A stretch of DNA of 64,000 bases from Actinoplanes sp. KI2. GTDB lineage: Bacteria; Actinomycetota; Actinomycetes; Mycobacteriales; Micromonosporaceae. Shown piece by piece: positions 17,074-25,932 of this stretch. The notes beneath the pieces are model-generated. The model saw only the letters and a program-made list of their open reading frames with translations, was not told the origin of the DNA and made no database searches. A program made the position numbers and the translations under genes. Within the stretch, counting starts at the first letter, position 1. Each line of letters opens with the position of its first letter. The stretch is taken from the NCBI RefSeq assembly GCF_025630775.1, contig NZ_JAOSZE010000004.1, positions 124,001 through 188,000 of the forward strand. Reading direction: 5' to 3'.

Positions 17074-17766
17074 TCAGATCAGGCCGATGAACGCCGCGGC
17101 GCCGCGCATCTGGAACTCCAGGAAGCCGCGGCGGTCCTCGTCGACCGAGTTGTTGAGCTGGCCGAAGAGCTCCGCGCTGACCGCGCCGCAGAGCTGGATG
17201 AAGGCCGCCATCCCGGCGCCGATCAGCCGGGGCGGGATGCCCGGGCCGAACTGATCGGCGACCGCCGCGAGCTCCTCGGCGTACCGGCCGGTGATCTCCG
17301 GCTGCGGCCCGAACCGGCCGGCCGCGAACGCGTCCCGGACGATCGCGGCGATCTGCAGAACGACCCGCGTGGCCGGCCCGATGGTGTCCTCCGGCGCCCG
17401 ATAGCCGGGCACCGGGCTGCCGTAGATCAGCGCCCACTGGTGCGGCTCGGCGAGGGCCCATTCGCGGACGGCGTGCCCCACCGCGACCAGCCGGTCGGTG
17501 AAGTCCGCGCCCGCGGCCGCTGCCGTGGCGGCGGCCCGTTCGGCGGCCTCGCCCACCGCGTCGTACGCCTCGATGATCAGCGCGGTGAGCAGGTCGTCCC
17601 GGCTCGCGAAGTAGCGATACACCGCGGACGAGGCCATCCCCATGTCCCGCGCCACCGCCCGCAGCGACAGGTTGGCCCCGTCGGAGGCGAGGTGCCGGCG
17701 GGCCACCGCCTTGATCTCTTCGGTCATCTCGGCCCGGACCCGGGCACGTACTCCTTCGGCCTTCAT
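17074..17766 (-). CDS. TetR-family repressor with TetR_C_33-like ligand domain
   Basis: I chose the ATG at 17766 (230 residues) because 'MKAEGVRARVRAEMTEEIKA' begins the usual amphipathic lead helix; the longer frame would run into the putative operator. The HTH lies at about residues 17-62: 'LSLRAVARDMGMASSAVYRY', then 'SRDDLLTALI'. The remaining domain carries 'EPHQWALIYGSPVPGY', typical of a large actinobacterial TetR subgroup. It is divergent from an NAD-dependent epimerase gene, with two matching palindromes between them, so it probably represses that gene and itself. Confidence 0.9.
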   Translation of the reverse strand: MKAEGVRARVRAEMTEEIKAVARRHLASDGANLSLRAVARDMGMASSAVYRYFASRDDLLTALIIEAYDAVGEAAERAAATAAAAGADFTDRLVAVGHAVREWALAEPHQWALIYGSPVPGYRAPEDTIGPATRVVLQIAAIVRDAFAAGRFGPQPEITGRYAEELAAVADQFGPGIPPRLIGAGMAAFIQLCGAVSAELFGQLNNSVDEDRRGFLEFQMRGAAAFIGLI

Positions 17767-17785
17767 GCGACCAGTGTGCCATAAC

Positions 17786-17852
17786 GAGAGCACCGCTCTT
17801 GCATGCTTGCGCGATGCGTGTAATCATCGTTCTCAACAGAGAGCAGTGCTCA
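17786..17852. promoter_or_regulatory. paired palindromes, probable TetR operators
   Basis: The 14-base motif gagagcaNNgctcW occurs twice in the divergent intergenic region: 17786-17799 (gagagcaccgctct) and 17839-17852 (gagagcagtgctca). Both are inverted repeats with a short centre, lie in the same orientation and flank the space where both promoters must be. The regulator gene beside them encodes a TetR protein. Confidence 0.65.
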
Positions 17853-17867
17853 CGGAGGAGAACAGCA

Positions 17868-18800
17868 ATGTCGAACAACGTCATCGTCGGGTCCGGCCCG
17901 ATCGGCAGCGCCATCGCCCAGCTCCTGGTCGACCGGGGCGACACGGTCACGATGGTGACCCGCAGCGGGCGCGGCCCGGCCCACCCGCAGATCAGGCTGG
18001 TCGCGGCCGACGCCTCCGACGCGCTGCGACTGTCGTCGCTGACCGAGGGGGCCGCGACGCTCTACAACTGCGCGAACCCGAAGTACACCGAGTGGGAGAA
18101 CCGCTGGTACCCGATGAACGACGCGATGATCGCCGCGGCGAAGTCGGCCGGCGCGGTCTACGTGATGACCGGAACCCTGTACGGCTACGGCCCGCAGCCG
18201 GGCGGCCGGATGACCGAGAGCACCCCGCTCGCCGCGACCGGCCGCAAGGGCAAGGTCCGCATCAAGATGTGGCACGACGCCCTGAACAGCGGCGTCCGCG
18301 CGATCGAGGTCCGAGGCTCGGACTACATCGGTGCCGGTGCGGTCGGCGTCTTCTCCTCGGTGCTGCTGCCGGCCATCGCGAAGGGTCGCACCGCGTACGC
18401 GCCGGGCAACCCGGACCTGCCGCACAGCTTCACCTACACCGGCGACATGGCCAGCACGATGGTCGCCCTGGCCGCGGACGAGCGCGCGTACGGCCGGGCC
18501 TGGCACGCGCCGACCGGGCCCGCCATCACCATCCGTGACCTGGCCGACCGGTACACCGACCTGACCGGCCAGCCGCGGGTCAAGCTGCGCGCGCTGCCCC
18601 GCTTCGTGATGCGCACGGCCGGCCTGGTCGTCCCGATGGCCCGCGAGATGGCCGAGATGGACTACCAGTTCTACGCGCCGTTCCACCTGGACAGCACCCT
18701 GACCGAGGACACCTTCGGCCTGAAGCCCACCGACCTGGAGGTACCCCTGCGCGAGATCGCCACCTCGGTGGACGCCACCCTCGCCCGCCGGATGAACTGA
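17868..18800 (+). CDS. NAD-dependent epimerase/dehydratase-like SDR protein
   Basis: ATG 17868 is preceded by a strong 'ggaggag' at 7 bases, so this start is preferred over the longer open frame. The product is 310 residues with the dinucleotide loop 'VGSGPIGSAIAQLL' at residue 6. The catalytic Tyr appears in 'MTGTLYGYGP' but lacks a clean YxxxK. 'FTYTGDMASTMVALA' and 'RDLADRYTDLTGQP' match the C-terminal substrate region of extended/atypical SDR proteins. The pattern suits an atypical SDR reductase or sugar epimerase. It is likely controlled by the divergent TetR. Confidence 0.8.
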   Translation: MSNNVIVGSGPIGSAIAQLLVDRGDTVTMVTRSGRGPAHPQIRLVAADASDALRLSSLTEGAATLYNCANPKYTEWENRWYPMNDAMIAAAKSAGAVYVMTGTLYGYGPQPGGRMTESTPLAATGRKGKVRIKMWHDALNSGVRAIEVRGSDYIGAGAVGVFSSVLLPAIAKGRTAYAPGNPDLPHSFTYTGDMASTMVALAADERAYGRAWHAPTGPAITIRDLADRYTDLTGQPRVKLRALPRFVMRTAGLVVPMAREMAEMDYQFYAPFHLDSTLTEDTFGLKPTDLEVPLREIATSVDATLARRMN

Positions 18801-18807
18801 GTGGCGG

Positions 18808-20199
18808 TCAGAGCAGCAGGCCCACGCCCCCGCGGCGAGGGTCGCCTGCCGCCCCGGCCTGGCCGACCGCGTTCGCGCCCCCGAAGTAGTGATTGAGGCC
18901 CGACCACTGCTTGATCTTGTAGCCGGCCCCGGCCAGCAGCGTGAGCTCGTCCCGCGGATAGCCTGGCTCGACGTGCACCGTGTCGTCCACGACGTGGAAG
19001 CGCGGCCGGGCCAGCGCGGTGGCCATGTCGACCCCGTCGACCAGCACGCCCAGCAGCGTGTCGATCAGCGCGGTACGGATCCGCGAGGCCCCCGCCGAGC
19101 CCGCCGCCACCGCGAGCCGCCCGTCGCCGTCGATCACCACGAGCGGGCACATGTTCGACGACATCCGCCGGCCGGGCGCCAGGTCATCGGTGATCAGCTC
19201 GCCCTCGCCGAGCATCGAGTTGAGGTTGATGCCCAGCCCGGGCAGCCAGACGCCGGACCCGAGCCCGAGCGTCGTCGTGATCACGCAGGCGTTGCCCTCG
19301 GGGTCCACCACCGACACGTTCGTGGTGTCGCCGATCTTCTGCCGGCCCTGATCGCGCAGCGCGTCGGCCAGCCCGATCGCCCGCCGCGGCCGGGACAGGT
19401 CGGCGGGCAGCCCGGCGATCGTGTCCACCACCCGGTTCAGGTCGTGCCGGGCCCGCACCTCGTAACCGCCGAGCATCGCCCGGTCGACCGGCGTCTCCAG
19501 CACGCGGTAGTCGGCCAGGTCGCGCGGCCCGAGCGCCCCACCCGCGTCCCGCACCGCGTCGACCAGGATCGGGGCGAAATCGCCGGTGTAGAAGATCGAC
19601 GGCCCGACCACGGCCAGCGCGTCCAGCGCGGTCGCCAGGCCGGGGTGGAAGAGCAACTCCCCGTCGACCAGGTTGCGCCCCTTCGGGGTGTAGACCGCCG
19701 CACCCTCGCCCCAGGCCAGCGCCGGCGCGCACGAATCGAGCGTCCGGGCGTGCGCGTCCGGGATCGGCACCCCGGTCTTGGCCAGCGCCGACGCCGGCGC
19801 CACCACCTCGGCCCACGGCAGCCGGCCCCACCGCCGGTGCACCTCGCCGCAGCCGGCCGGCACCCCGGGCACCGCCACGCTCGCCCCGCCGATCGAATAG
19901 ACCTGCGGCAGCCCGCCGAAGAACACGTCCACCGACATCATCGGCCCCGGCTCGCGGTCCCCGTCCGTCCCCGGCACCGCCACGAAGAAGTCGAGACAGG
20001 TGACCGTGCCGGTGGCCGCCTCGAAGTACGTGGCGAAGCCGCCACCGCCCAGCCCCGTGAAGATCGTCTCGGCGACGCAACAGGCGAGCACCGCCGCCAC
20101 CGCCGCATCCGCCGCCGTGCCGCCGTCCCGCAGCACCTGCAAGCCGGCCCGCGCGGTCGCCGGGTGGCTGGCGGCGACCCCGGCCGCAACCCTTTTCAT
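18808..20199 (-). CDS. gamma-glutamyltransferase family protein, short form
   Basis: The start is set at ATG 20199 ('MKRVAAGVAASHPATARAGL'), giving 463 residues against about 550-580 for classical enzymes. The autoprocessing site is present: 'GDTTNVSVVDPEGNACVITT' (TTxxSVVD, where the Thr becomes the N-terminal nucleophile). 'GLGINLNSMLGEGE' and 'PGRRMSSNMCPLVV' match the small-subunit substrate region. The large subunit is shortened: the PPPSSGG stretch expected before the processing site is missing, with only about 38 residues between 'YEVRARHDLNRVVDTI' and the site. No signal peptide is seen, so it would be cytosolic. It may be an acylase/GGT-like Ntn hydrolase with a different substrate. 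Confidence 0.85.
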   Translation of the reverse strand: MKRVAAGVAASHPATARAGLQVLRDGGTAADAAVAAVLACCVAETIFTGLGGGGFATYFEAATGTVTCLDFFVAVPGTDGDREPGPMMSVDVFFGGLPQVYSIGGASVAVPGVPAGCGEVHRRWGRLPWAEVVAPASALAKTGVPIPDAHARTLDSCAPALAWGEGAAVYTPKGRNLVDGELLFHPGLATALDALAVVGPSIFYTGDFAPILVDAVRDAGGALGPRDLADYRVLETPVDRAMLGGYEVRARHDLNRVVDTIAGLPADLSRPRRAIGLADALRDQGRQKIGDTTNVSVVDPEGNACVITTTLGLGSGVWLPGLGINLNSMLGEGELITDDLAPGRRMSSNMCPLVVIDGDGRLAVAAGSAGASRIRTALIDTLLGVLVDGVDMATALARPRFHVVDDTVHVEPGYPRDELTLLAGAGYKIKQWSGLNHYFGGANAVGQAGAAGDPRRGGVGLLL

Positions 20200-20248
20200 G
20201 CCGCGAAGCGTAGGCGTACGGGCTTGATCGTGGTTAGCATGCGCGTCC

Positions 20249-21595
20249 ATGACGACCACCGGTCCCTCTCCGGACGTACGGCCGATCGGCGTGTTGCCGC
20301 GCCGGGTACTTGCCGGCTATTCGCTGGGTTCGCTGGTCACGGGCGCGTTCGGCACCGTGCCCGGTTTGCTGCTGTTGCCCTATCTGACCGACACGTTGGG
20401 CGTTGCGGCGGGTGTGGCCGGATTGCTGGTTCTGTTGCCGAAAGCCTGGGACGTCGTGGTCAATCCCTTCGCCGGCCGGGTCTCCGACCGTCGCGGCGAC
20501 CGGCGGCGCTTCCTGCTCGTCGCGGGGCTCACCCTGGGTGTCCTGTTCGCCGCCATCTTCGCGGGCCCGATCCGCAGCGGCGCGGGCGCCGGGGCCTACG
20601 TGGCGATCGCCTTCCTCACGGCCGCCACGGCGTACGCCTTCTTCCAGGTGCCCTATGTCGCCATGCCGGCCGAGCTCACCGACGGATACGACGAGCGCAC
20701 CCGGCTGATGACCTGGCGGGTCGCCGTGCTCGCGCTGGCGATCCTCATCTCCGGGGCGCTCGCCCCGCTGGTGGTCGACCAGACCGGCGGCGGCATCACC
20801 GGTCACCGGTGGTCCGGTGTCTTCGTCGGCGGGCTCATCATGGTGGGCACGCTCGGCGTCTACTTCGGTACCCGGAAGGCCGAAATCCATGCCGCCGGCG
20901 AGTCCGAGCCCGACCTGCGGGCACAGTTCCGGGTCATCGCCGCCAACCGGCCCTTCCGCGCCCTCCTGCTCTGCTGGGTGATCCAGGCGGTCGGCATCGG
21001 CACGATGCTCGCCGGCGTCCAGTACTTCGCCGATCAGGTGGTCCGCGCCGACTCGGGCGCGACGTTCCTGTTCGCCGCGTTCGTCGGCCCGGCCCTGCTG
21101 GTCATGCCGCTCTGGACCCGGATCGGCGCCCGCTTCGGCAAGCCCCGCGCCCTGGCGGCGGCGTCGCTTCTGTTCGCCGCTGGCGCGCTGGCCCTGCTCG
21201 CCGCGCCGGTCCTCGCCGCGGTGCCGATCTACCTGGTCGTCGCGCTCATCGGCTGCGGCTACGCCGGCCAGCAGGTCTTCGCGATGGCGATGCTGCCGGA
21301 CTGCATCGCCCACGACACCGAGCGGACCGGCCGGCGGCAGGCCGGCGTCTTCACCGGGGTGTGGACCGCGGGGGAGACCCTCGGCCTGGCCCTCGGCCCG
21401 GGAATCTACGCGCTGGTCCTGCAGGTCTTCGGCTACGTCTCGTCCTCCACCGGCGAGGCCGCGCCGCAGGACGCGACGGCTCGCCTGGGCGTCCTGCTCG
21501 GCTTCACGCTGGTGCCGGCGGCCCTGGTCGGCGGCGGTGTGCTGCTGCTTCGCGCCTACCGCGACATGTCCCGGGCGACCGGCGTCGTCCGATAG
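20249..21595 (+). CDS. MFS transporter, GPH (sugar/cation symporter, MelB-like) type
   Basis: The protein has 448 residues with about 12 membrane segments. The GPH-type signatures are 'PKAWDVVVNPFAGRVSDR' after helix 2 and 'YVAMPAELTDGYDERTRLM' after helix 4, followed by 'GTRKAEI' in the central loop. These match MelB/YicJ-like cation-coupled glycoside carriers; the actual solute is unknown. The ATG at 20249 lies 49 bases from the divergent gamma-glutamyltransferase start, and the two may share a promoter region. The next gene starts 9 bases after its stop. Confidence 0.87.
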   Translation: MTTTGPSPDVRPIGVLPRRVLAGYSLGSLVTGAFGTVPGLLLLPYLTDTLGVAAGVAGLLVLLPKAWDVVVNPFAGRVSDRRGDRRRFLLVAGLTLGVLFAAIFAGPIRSGAGAGAYVAIAFLTAATAYAFFQVPYVAMPAELTDGYDERTRLMTWRVAVLALAILISGALAPLVVDQTGGGITGHRWSGVFVGGLIMVGTLGVYFGTRKAEIHAAGESEPDLRAQFRVIAANRPFRALLLCWVIQAVGIGTMLAGVQYFADQVVRADSGATFLFAAFVGPALLVMPLWTRIGARFGKPRALAAASLLFAAGALALLAAPVLAAVPIYLVVALIGCGYAGQQVFAMAMLPDCIAHDTERTGRRQAGVFTGVWTAGETLGLALGPGIYALVLQVFGYVSSSTGEAAPQDATARLGVLLGFTLVPAALVGGGVLLLRAYRDMSRATGVVR

Positions 21596-21604
21596 CGTCG
21601 GGCC

Positions 21605-23065
21605 ATGTTCGAAGCGCTGCCCGACAAGGGAGTTCCCGGCGACCAGATCCTCGGCGAGCTCCGCGAGCTGCGCCGGGCCGATCTGCCGACGCACGGCGGC
21701 CGCCTCTTCGCCTACGTCTACGACCCCGCGCTCGACGGGCTCGACGACCTGGCCCGGGCGGCGCACGCGATCTCCGCACACGTCAACGGGCTCGACCCGA
21801 CGGCGTTCCCCTCCCTGCTGGCGATGGAGAACGCGTTGGTCGGCGCCGCGGTCAAGCTGCTGCGCGGCGGCCCCGAGGCGGTCGGCAGCGTCACCAGCGG
21901 CGGCACCGAGTCGCTGATCCTCGCGGTCAAGGCGGCCCGCGACAGCCGTCCCGGCCTGACCACCCCGCGACTGGTCATCCCGTCGACTGGGCATGCCGCG
22001 TTCGCGAAGGCGGCGCACTACCTGCGGGTCGCGCTCGACGTGGTGCCGGTCGGCGACGACCTGCGGGCCGACCCGGCCGCGATGGCCGCCGCCATCACCC
22101 CCGACACCGTGCTGGTCGCCGCCTCGGCGCCGTCGTACGCGCACGGCGTGGTCGATCCGATCCCCGAGATCGCCGCGGCGGCGGCCGCTCGGGGCGTGCG
22201 CTTCCACGTGGACGCGTGCTTCGGCGGCTGGGTGCTGCCGTACCTGTCGCGGCTCGGCGCCGACCTGCCCGAGTTCGACCTGGCCGTGCCCGGCGTCACC
22301 AGCATCTCGGTCGACCTGCACAAGTACGCGTACGCGCCGAAGGGTGTTTCGCTCCTGCTGCACCGGGACGAGACGCTGCGTCTGCCGCAGTACTTCGCGT
22401 ATGCCGACTGGCCCGGCTACACGATGATCAACCCGGTCATCTCCTCCACCCGCTCCGGCGGCCCGATCGCCGCGGCCGTGGCCACCCTGCGCACCATCGG
22501 CGACGCCGGCTATCTCGAGCTGGCCGAGCGCACCCGGCGCGCGGTCGCCGTCCTCGCCGAAGCCGTGGCCGCCACCGACGGCGTCCGGCTGTTCGCCCCG
22601 CCCGAGACGACCGTCGTCTGCCTGACCGCCGACGATGGCGGTGTCGATGGCGGCGTCGACCTGTTCGTGCTGGCCGACGAGTTGGCCGCCCGCGGCTGGC
22701 ACACCCAGCCCCAGATGGCGTTCGGCGCGCTGCCGGCCACCGTCCACCTCACCGTGACCGCCGCGGTGAGCGCCACCGTCCACGAGTTCGCCGCCGACCT
22801 GGCCGGCGCGGTGGCCGCCGCCCGAGCCCGCGGTCCGGTCCGGCTCCCCGAGCCGCTGATCGAGGCGGCCGGCGCGCTCACCCCCGAGATGGTCACCCCC
22901 GACCTGGTCGCCGGCCTGGCCGAGGGACTGGGGCTGGGCGGAGGCGACTTCACCCGGATGGCCGCGGTCAACTCCCTGCTCAACGTCACCCCGCCCGCCC
23001 TGCGGGAGGCGCTGCTGACCGGGTTCCTCAGCCTGCTGCAGCGTCCCGCCACGGCCACGGAGTAG
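21605..23065 (+). CDS. PLP-dependent group II decarboxylase / sphingosine-1-phosphate-lyase-like protein
   Basis: The protein has 486 residues. 'SVTSGGTESLILAVKAARD' binds the cofactor phosphate, 'HVDACFGGWVLPYL' holds the Asp that pairs with the pyridine nitrogen, and 'SVDLHKYAYAPKGVSLLL' contains the Schiff-base lysine. This is the pattern of dpl1/S1P-lyase-like and glutamate/tyrosine decarboxylase-like proteins. No membrane anchor is present. It follows the transporter by 9 bases, suggesting uptake and breakdown of the same compound. It ends 9 bases before nuoB, but a functional link to the nuo genes is not evident. Confidence 0.88.
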   Translation: MFEALPDKGVPGDQILGELRELRRADLPTHGGRLFAYVYDPALDGLDDLARAAHAISAHVNGLDPTAFPSLLAMENALVGAAVKLLRGGPEAVGSVTSGGTESLILAVKAARDSRPGLTTPRLVIPSTGHAAFAKAAHYLRVALDVVPVGDDLRADPAAMAAAITPDTVLVAASAPSYAHGVVDPIPEIAAAAAARGVRFHVDACFGGWVLPYLSRLGADLPEFDLAVPGVTSISVDLHKYAYAPKGVSLLLHRDETLRLPQYFAYADWPGYTMINPVISSTRSGGPIAAAVATLRTIGDAGYLELAERTRRAVAVLAEAVAATDGVRLFAPPETTVVCLTADDGGVDGGVDLFVLADELAARGWHTQPQMAFGALPATVHLTVTAAVSATVHEFAADLAGAVAAARARGPVRLPEPLIEAAGALTPEMVTPDLVAGLAEGLGLGGGDFTRMAAVNSLLNVTPPALREALLTGFLSLLQRPATATE

Positions 23066-23074
23066 GTTGACGTC

Positions 23075-23644
23075 GTGGCCGGTCTGCCAGGAGTGCTCGG
23101 GGAGCCCATCCGGTTCGTGCTGAACTGGGGGAGGCGCTATTCGCTCTGGGTCTTCAACTTCGGGCTCGCCTGCTGCGCGATCGAGTTCATCGCGTCGAGC
23201 ATGAGCCGGCACGACTTCATGCGGCTCGGCGTGATCCCGTTCGCGCACGGTCCGCGCCAGGCCGATCTGATGGTCGTCTCCGGCACGGTCACCGACAAGA
23301 TGGCCCCGGCCATCAAGCGGCTGTACGACCAGATGCCCGAGCCGAAATACGTGATCTCGTTCGGCTCCTGCTCGAACTGCGGCGGCCCGTACTGGGACTC
23401 CTATTCGGTCACCAAGGGCGTCGACCAGATCATCCCGGTCGACGTCTACGTGCCCGGCTGCCCGCCCCGGCCCGAGGCGCTGCTGCACGGCATCCTCCGC
23501 CTGCAGGAGAAGATCGCCGCCGAGCAGTCCGGCCCGGGCGGCGTGCCCCGCCCCGACCCGCTGACCACCGGCACCGCCCACTCCCGGGACGCCGTCTCCC
23601 TGACCGCCCCGATCATCGCCGCGCCGCGGGCGACCGTCGACTGA
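23075..23644 (+). CDS. nuoB: NADH-quinone oxidoreductase-type subunit B (NuoB2)
   Basis: The protein has 189 residues, GTG start. Cluster N2 ligands are present: the Cys pair in '[10 protein letters not shown]', the Cys in '[17 protein letters not shown]' and the Cys in '[17 protein letters not shown]'. NuoB carries the last iron-sulfur cluster before quinone in the peripheral arm of complex I. The sequence 'GSCSNCGG' has one extra Cys compared with the usual GSCAxSGG. It opens the nuo run directly, with no nuoA in front. Confidence 0.93.
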   Translation: MAGLPGVLGEPIRFVLNWGRRYSLWVFNFGLACCAIEFIASSMSRHDFMRLGVIPFAHGPRQADLMVVSGTVTDKMAPAIKRLYDQMPEPKYVISFGSCSNCGGPYWDSYSVTKGVDQIIPVDVYVPGCPPRPEALLHGILRLQEKIAAEQSGPGGVPRPDPLTTGTAHSRDAVSLTAPIIAAPRATVD

Positions 23645-23698
23645 CGGTCGACCGCTCCCGGGCCTGCGGCACGACGTCATGACCATAGGATGGCTGCC

Positions 23699-24298
23699 AT
23701 GACTCCCGAAGAGGTCGGCGAGCGCATGGTGGCCCTGCTGGCGAGCGAGGCGGAGGACGCCGCCCCGGTGACCGCCGGCGTGTCCGCCGGCGGCCCCGGT
23801 CACGAGCGCGCGGTCGTCGACGTGCCGGTCGCCCGCTGGTGGGAGGCGATCGGCACCGCGAAGCACAACGGCGTCCTCGGCTGCGACTTCTTCGACTGGC
23901 TGTCCGCGGTCGACGAGCTCGACGAGGGCTTCTCCGTGCTCTGCCATCTCTATTCGACCCGCCGCAAGCATTCCCTGCTGCTCCGCACCCGGGTCCCGCG
24001 GGAAAATCCGGACGTCGAGTCCGTGGTGGAGCTGTTCCCCGGCGCTGCCTGGCACGAGCGGGAGACGCACGAGATGTTCGGCATCACGTTCGCCCGCCAC
24101 CCCGACCTGAAGCCGTTGCTGCTGCCGCCCGGCTTCGAGGGCCACCCGCTGCGCAAGGAGTTCGTGCTCGCCGCCCGGGTCGCCAAGCCGTGGCCGGGCG
24201 CCAAGGAGCCGGGCGAGTCCGAGTCGGGCGCCGCCAAGCGCGCCCCGATGCGCCCGCCCGGCGTCCCCGCCCCCGGCGAGTGGGGACCGGAGAGATGA
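23699..24298 (+). CDS. nuoC: NADH-quinone oxidoreductase-type subunit C
   Basis: The protein has 199 residues from ATG 23699, which has 'aggatgg' 5 bases ahead; an in-frame ATG at 23690 would add 3. The core pattern 'GCDFFDWLSAVDELDEGF', 'YSTRRKHSLLLRTRVP', 'ESVVELFPGAAWHERETHEMFGI' and 'PLLLPPGFEGHPLRKEF' is the NuoC 30-kDa family. A proline-rich C-terminal tail is added. In complete complexes NuoC packs against NuoD, often fused to it. Here there is no NuoD: the stop overlaps the nuoH start by 4 bases. Confidence 0.92.
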   Translation: MTPEEVGERMVALLASEAEDAAPVTAGVSAGGPGHERAVVDVPVARWWEAIGTAKHNGVLGCDFFDWLSAVDELDEGFSVLCHLYSTRRKHSLLLRTRVPRENPDVESVVELFPGAAWHERETHEMFGITFARHPDLKPLLLPPGFEGHPLRKEFVLAARVAKPWPGAKEPGESESGAAKRAPMRPPGVPAPGEWGPER

Positions 24299-25257
24299 TG
24301 CCGGTCTGGCTCGAGCTCCTCATCCGGGTCGTCGCGGTCGTCGTCGGCTTCCTGGTGCTCCCGCTGCTGGTCGGCCAGGCCGAGCACAAGGTCATGGCGC
24401 ACATGCAGGGCCGCCTCGGCCCGATGTACGCGGGCGCCTACCACGGCTGGGCGCAGCTGGTGGCCGACGGCGTGAAGTTCGTGCAGAAGGAGGACATCAC
24501 CCCGCGGGACGCCGACCGCGGAGTGTTCCGGCTGGCGCCGATCGTGGCCCTCTTCCCGTACCTGCTGATCCTGCTGGGCATCCCGATCGGACCCGGCAGC
24601 CTGGTCGCCCAGCCGTTGGACATCGGTCTGTTCTTCGTCCTCGCCGTTCTCGGCGTGGGCGTGCTGGCCGTGCTGATGTCGGCGTGGGCGAGTGGCAACA
24701 AGTACAGCCTGCTCGGCGGCCTGCGGGGCGCCGCTCAGCTGCTCGGCTACGAGCTGCCGCTGGTGCTGGCGGCGGCGAGCGTCGCGATGGCCGCCGGCAC
24801 GCTCAGCCTGCCCGGCATCGTCGAGGCGTGGCGGCCCTGGTGGCTGCTCTGGCAGGCGCCCGCCGCGGTCATCTTCTTCGTGGCCGGCCTGGCCGAGATC
24901 CGCCGCCCGCCGTTCGACATGCCGATCGCCGACTCCGAGCTGGTCTTCGGCTACCTGACCGAGTACACCGGCCTGCGCTTCGCGTTCTTCCTGCTCGCCG
25001 AGTACGTCGGCATCATCGTGATCGCGGCCCTCACCACCGTCCTGTTCCTGGGCGGCTGGCACGGCCCGTTCGCGAGTCACCTGGGCTGGCTGTGGACCCT
25101 CGTCAAGATCTTCGCGCTGTCCTTCGTGATCATCTGGTTCCGGGTCGCCTACCCCCGCCTGCGCGAGGACCAACTCCAGCGCCTCTGCTGGCTGGTCCTG
25201 GTCCCGCTCGCGCTCGCCCAGCTGATCCTCACCGCCGCGGTAAAGCTCGCGATGTGA
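24295..25257 (+). CDS. nuoH: NADH-quinone oxidoreductase-type subunit H
   Basis: The protein has 320 residues with about 8 membrane helices. 'EHKVMAHMQGRLGPMYAGAY' near residue 26 and 'AEIRRPPFDMPIADSELVFGY' near residue 198 are the two quinone-chamber loops of the NuoH/ND1 family, the second holding conserved acidic residues (E, D, E). NuoH joins the membrane arm to the peripheral arm and builds the quinone tunnel together with NuoB and NuoD. It begins by ATGA overlap with nuoC. Its stop is followed with no gap by the end of an opposite-strand Uma2-type gene, so the polycistron is interrupted here. Confidence 0.94.
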   Translation: MMPVWLELLIRVVAVVVGFLVLPLLVGQAEHKVMAHMQGRLGPMYAGAYHGWAQLVADGVKFVQKEDITPRDADRGVFRLAPIVALFPYLLILLGIPIGPGSLVAQPLDIGLFFVLAVLGVGVLAVLMSAWASGNKYSLLGGLRGAAQLLGYELPLVLAAASVAMAAGTLSLPGIVEAWRPWWLLWQAPAAVIFFVAGLAEIRRPPFDMPIADSELVFGYLTEYTGLRFAFFLLAEYVGIIVIAALTTVLFLGGWHGPFASHLGWLWTLVKIFALSFVIIWFRVAYPRLREDQLQRLCWLVLVPLALAQLILTAAVKLAM

Positions 25258-25815
25258 TCAGAGATAGCGCGGCGTGATCCTGCTGATCGGCAGGTCGATC
25301 TCCCAGGGCTCCGCCGTGACGATCTGCTCCTGGAAGGTGCCGGACGATCGGTACACCTCGTGCTCCGGGTCGATCTTGTGGGTGTGCACGGTGAGGCCGT
25401 CGCCCGTCTCGATCCGCCAGTAGAAGGGGATGCCGGCGGCGGCATAGAGCGCGGGCTTTGTAATGCGATCCATGATCAGCGACAGGGAAGAGACGATCTC
25501 GACAGCGAGCATGACCTCGTGCGGTAGGTAATGTCGTGGACGGCGTTGCGCAGCAGCGTCAGTTGTGACCAGCACATCGGGGGTGAAGGCGCGCCGTGGG
25601 CTGATCCGGACCTCGACGCCCTGCGTAACGTGAAGCTCCGGCGGGCAGGATGCCTCAAGAGCGACCATCAGGCGCGCAGCGACTATTTGGTGGAAATCTG
25701 TGGGGGAGGGGGACACGAGGAGCACTCCATCGAGCAACTCACGGCGCACGCCGTCCTCCGGCAGCGCGCCCAAATCATCTACGGTCCAGCCGCCTACTGG
25801 TGGCAGGTCGCTCAT
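25258..25815 (-). CDS. Uma2-family putative PD-(D/E)XK endonuclease
   Basis: The start ATG at 25815 ('[20 protein letters not shown]') gives 185 residues, the usual length. The nuclease-like core is visible: '[15 protein letters not shown]', '[13 protein letters not shown]' (catalytic Asp), '[12 protein letters not shown]' (acidic residue), and the lysine in '[22 protein letters not shown]'. Uma2 proteins are abundant in cyanobacteria and actinobacteria and of unclear function. It is encoded against the nuo genes. Its stop abuts nuoH and its start is 117 bases from nuoI, which probably needs its own promoter in 25816-25932. The frame stays open into nuoI, but that is a shadow of the GC bias. 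Confidence 0.82.
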   Translation of the reverse strand: MSDLPPVGGWTVDDLGALPEDGVRRELLDGVLLVSPSPTDFHQIVAARLMVALEASCPPELHVTQGVEVRISPRRAFTPDVLVTTDAAAQRRPRHYLPHEVMLAVEIVSSLSLIMDRITKPALYAAAGIPFYWRIETGDGLTVHTHKIDPEHEVYRSSGTFQEQIVTAEPWEIDLPISRITPRYL

Positions 25816-25932
25816 CAGGGCGGTCAACTGCGCCTCCAGCAAGCGGGCGGTTCTCCCACGACTCACCGTACCGGAAGATCCGAATGGGGGTGTGCTCGCG
25901 TCCGAACCGATCACGGGGCAGGATGTGTGCTT

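Noticed and set aside
18889..23070. 1393-codon open frame on the plus strand
   Set aside because: Runs through the gamma-glutamyltransferase in antisense and through the MFS and PLP genes in a wrong frame; composition is typical of a shadow.
20234..24145. 1303-codon open frame on the minus strand
   Set aside because: It covers the MFS, PLP-enzyme and nuoB genes in antisense. The product is histidine/arginine/glutamine-rich low complexity, the usual antisense shadow in very GC-rich DNA.
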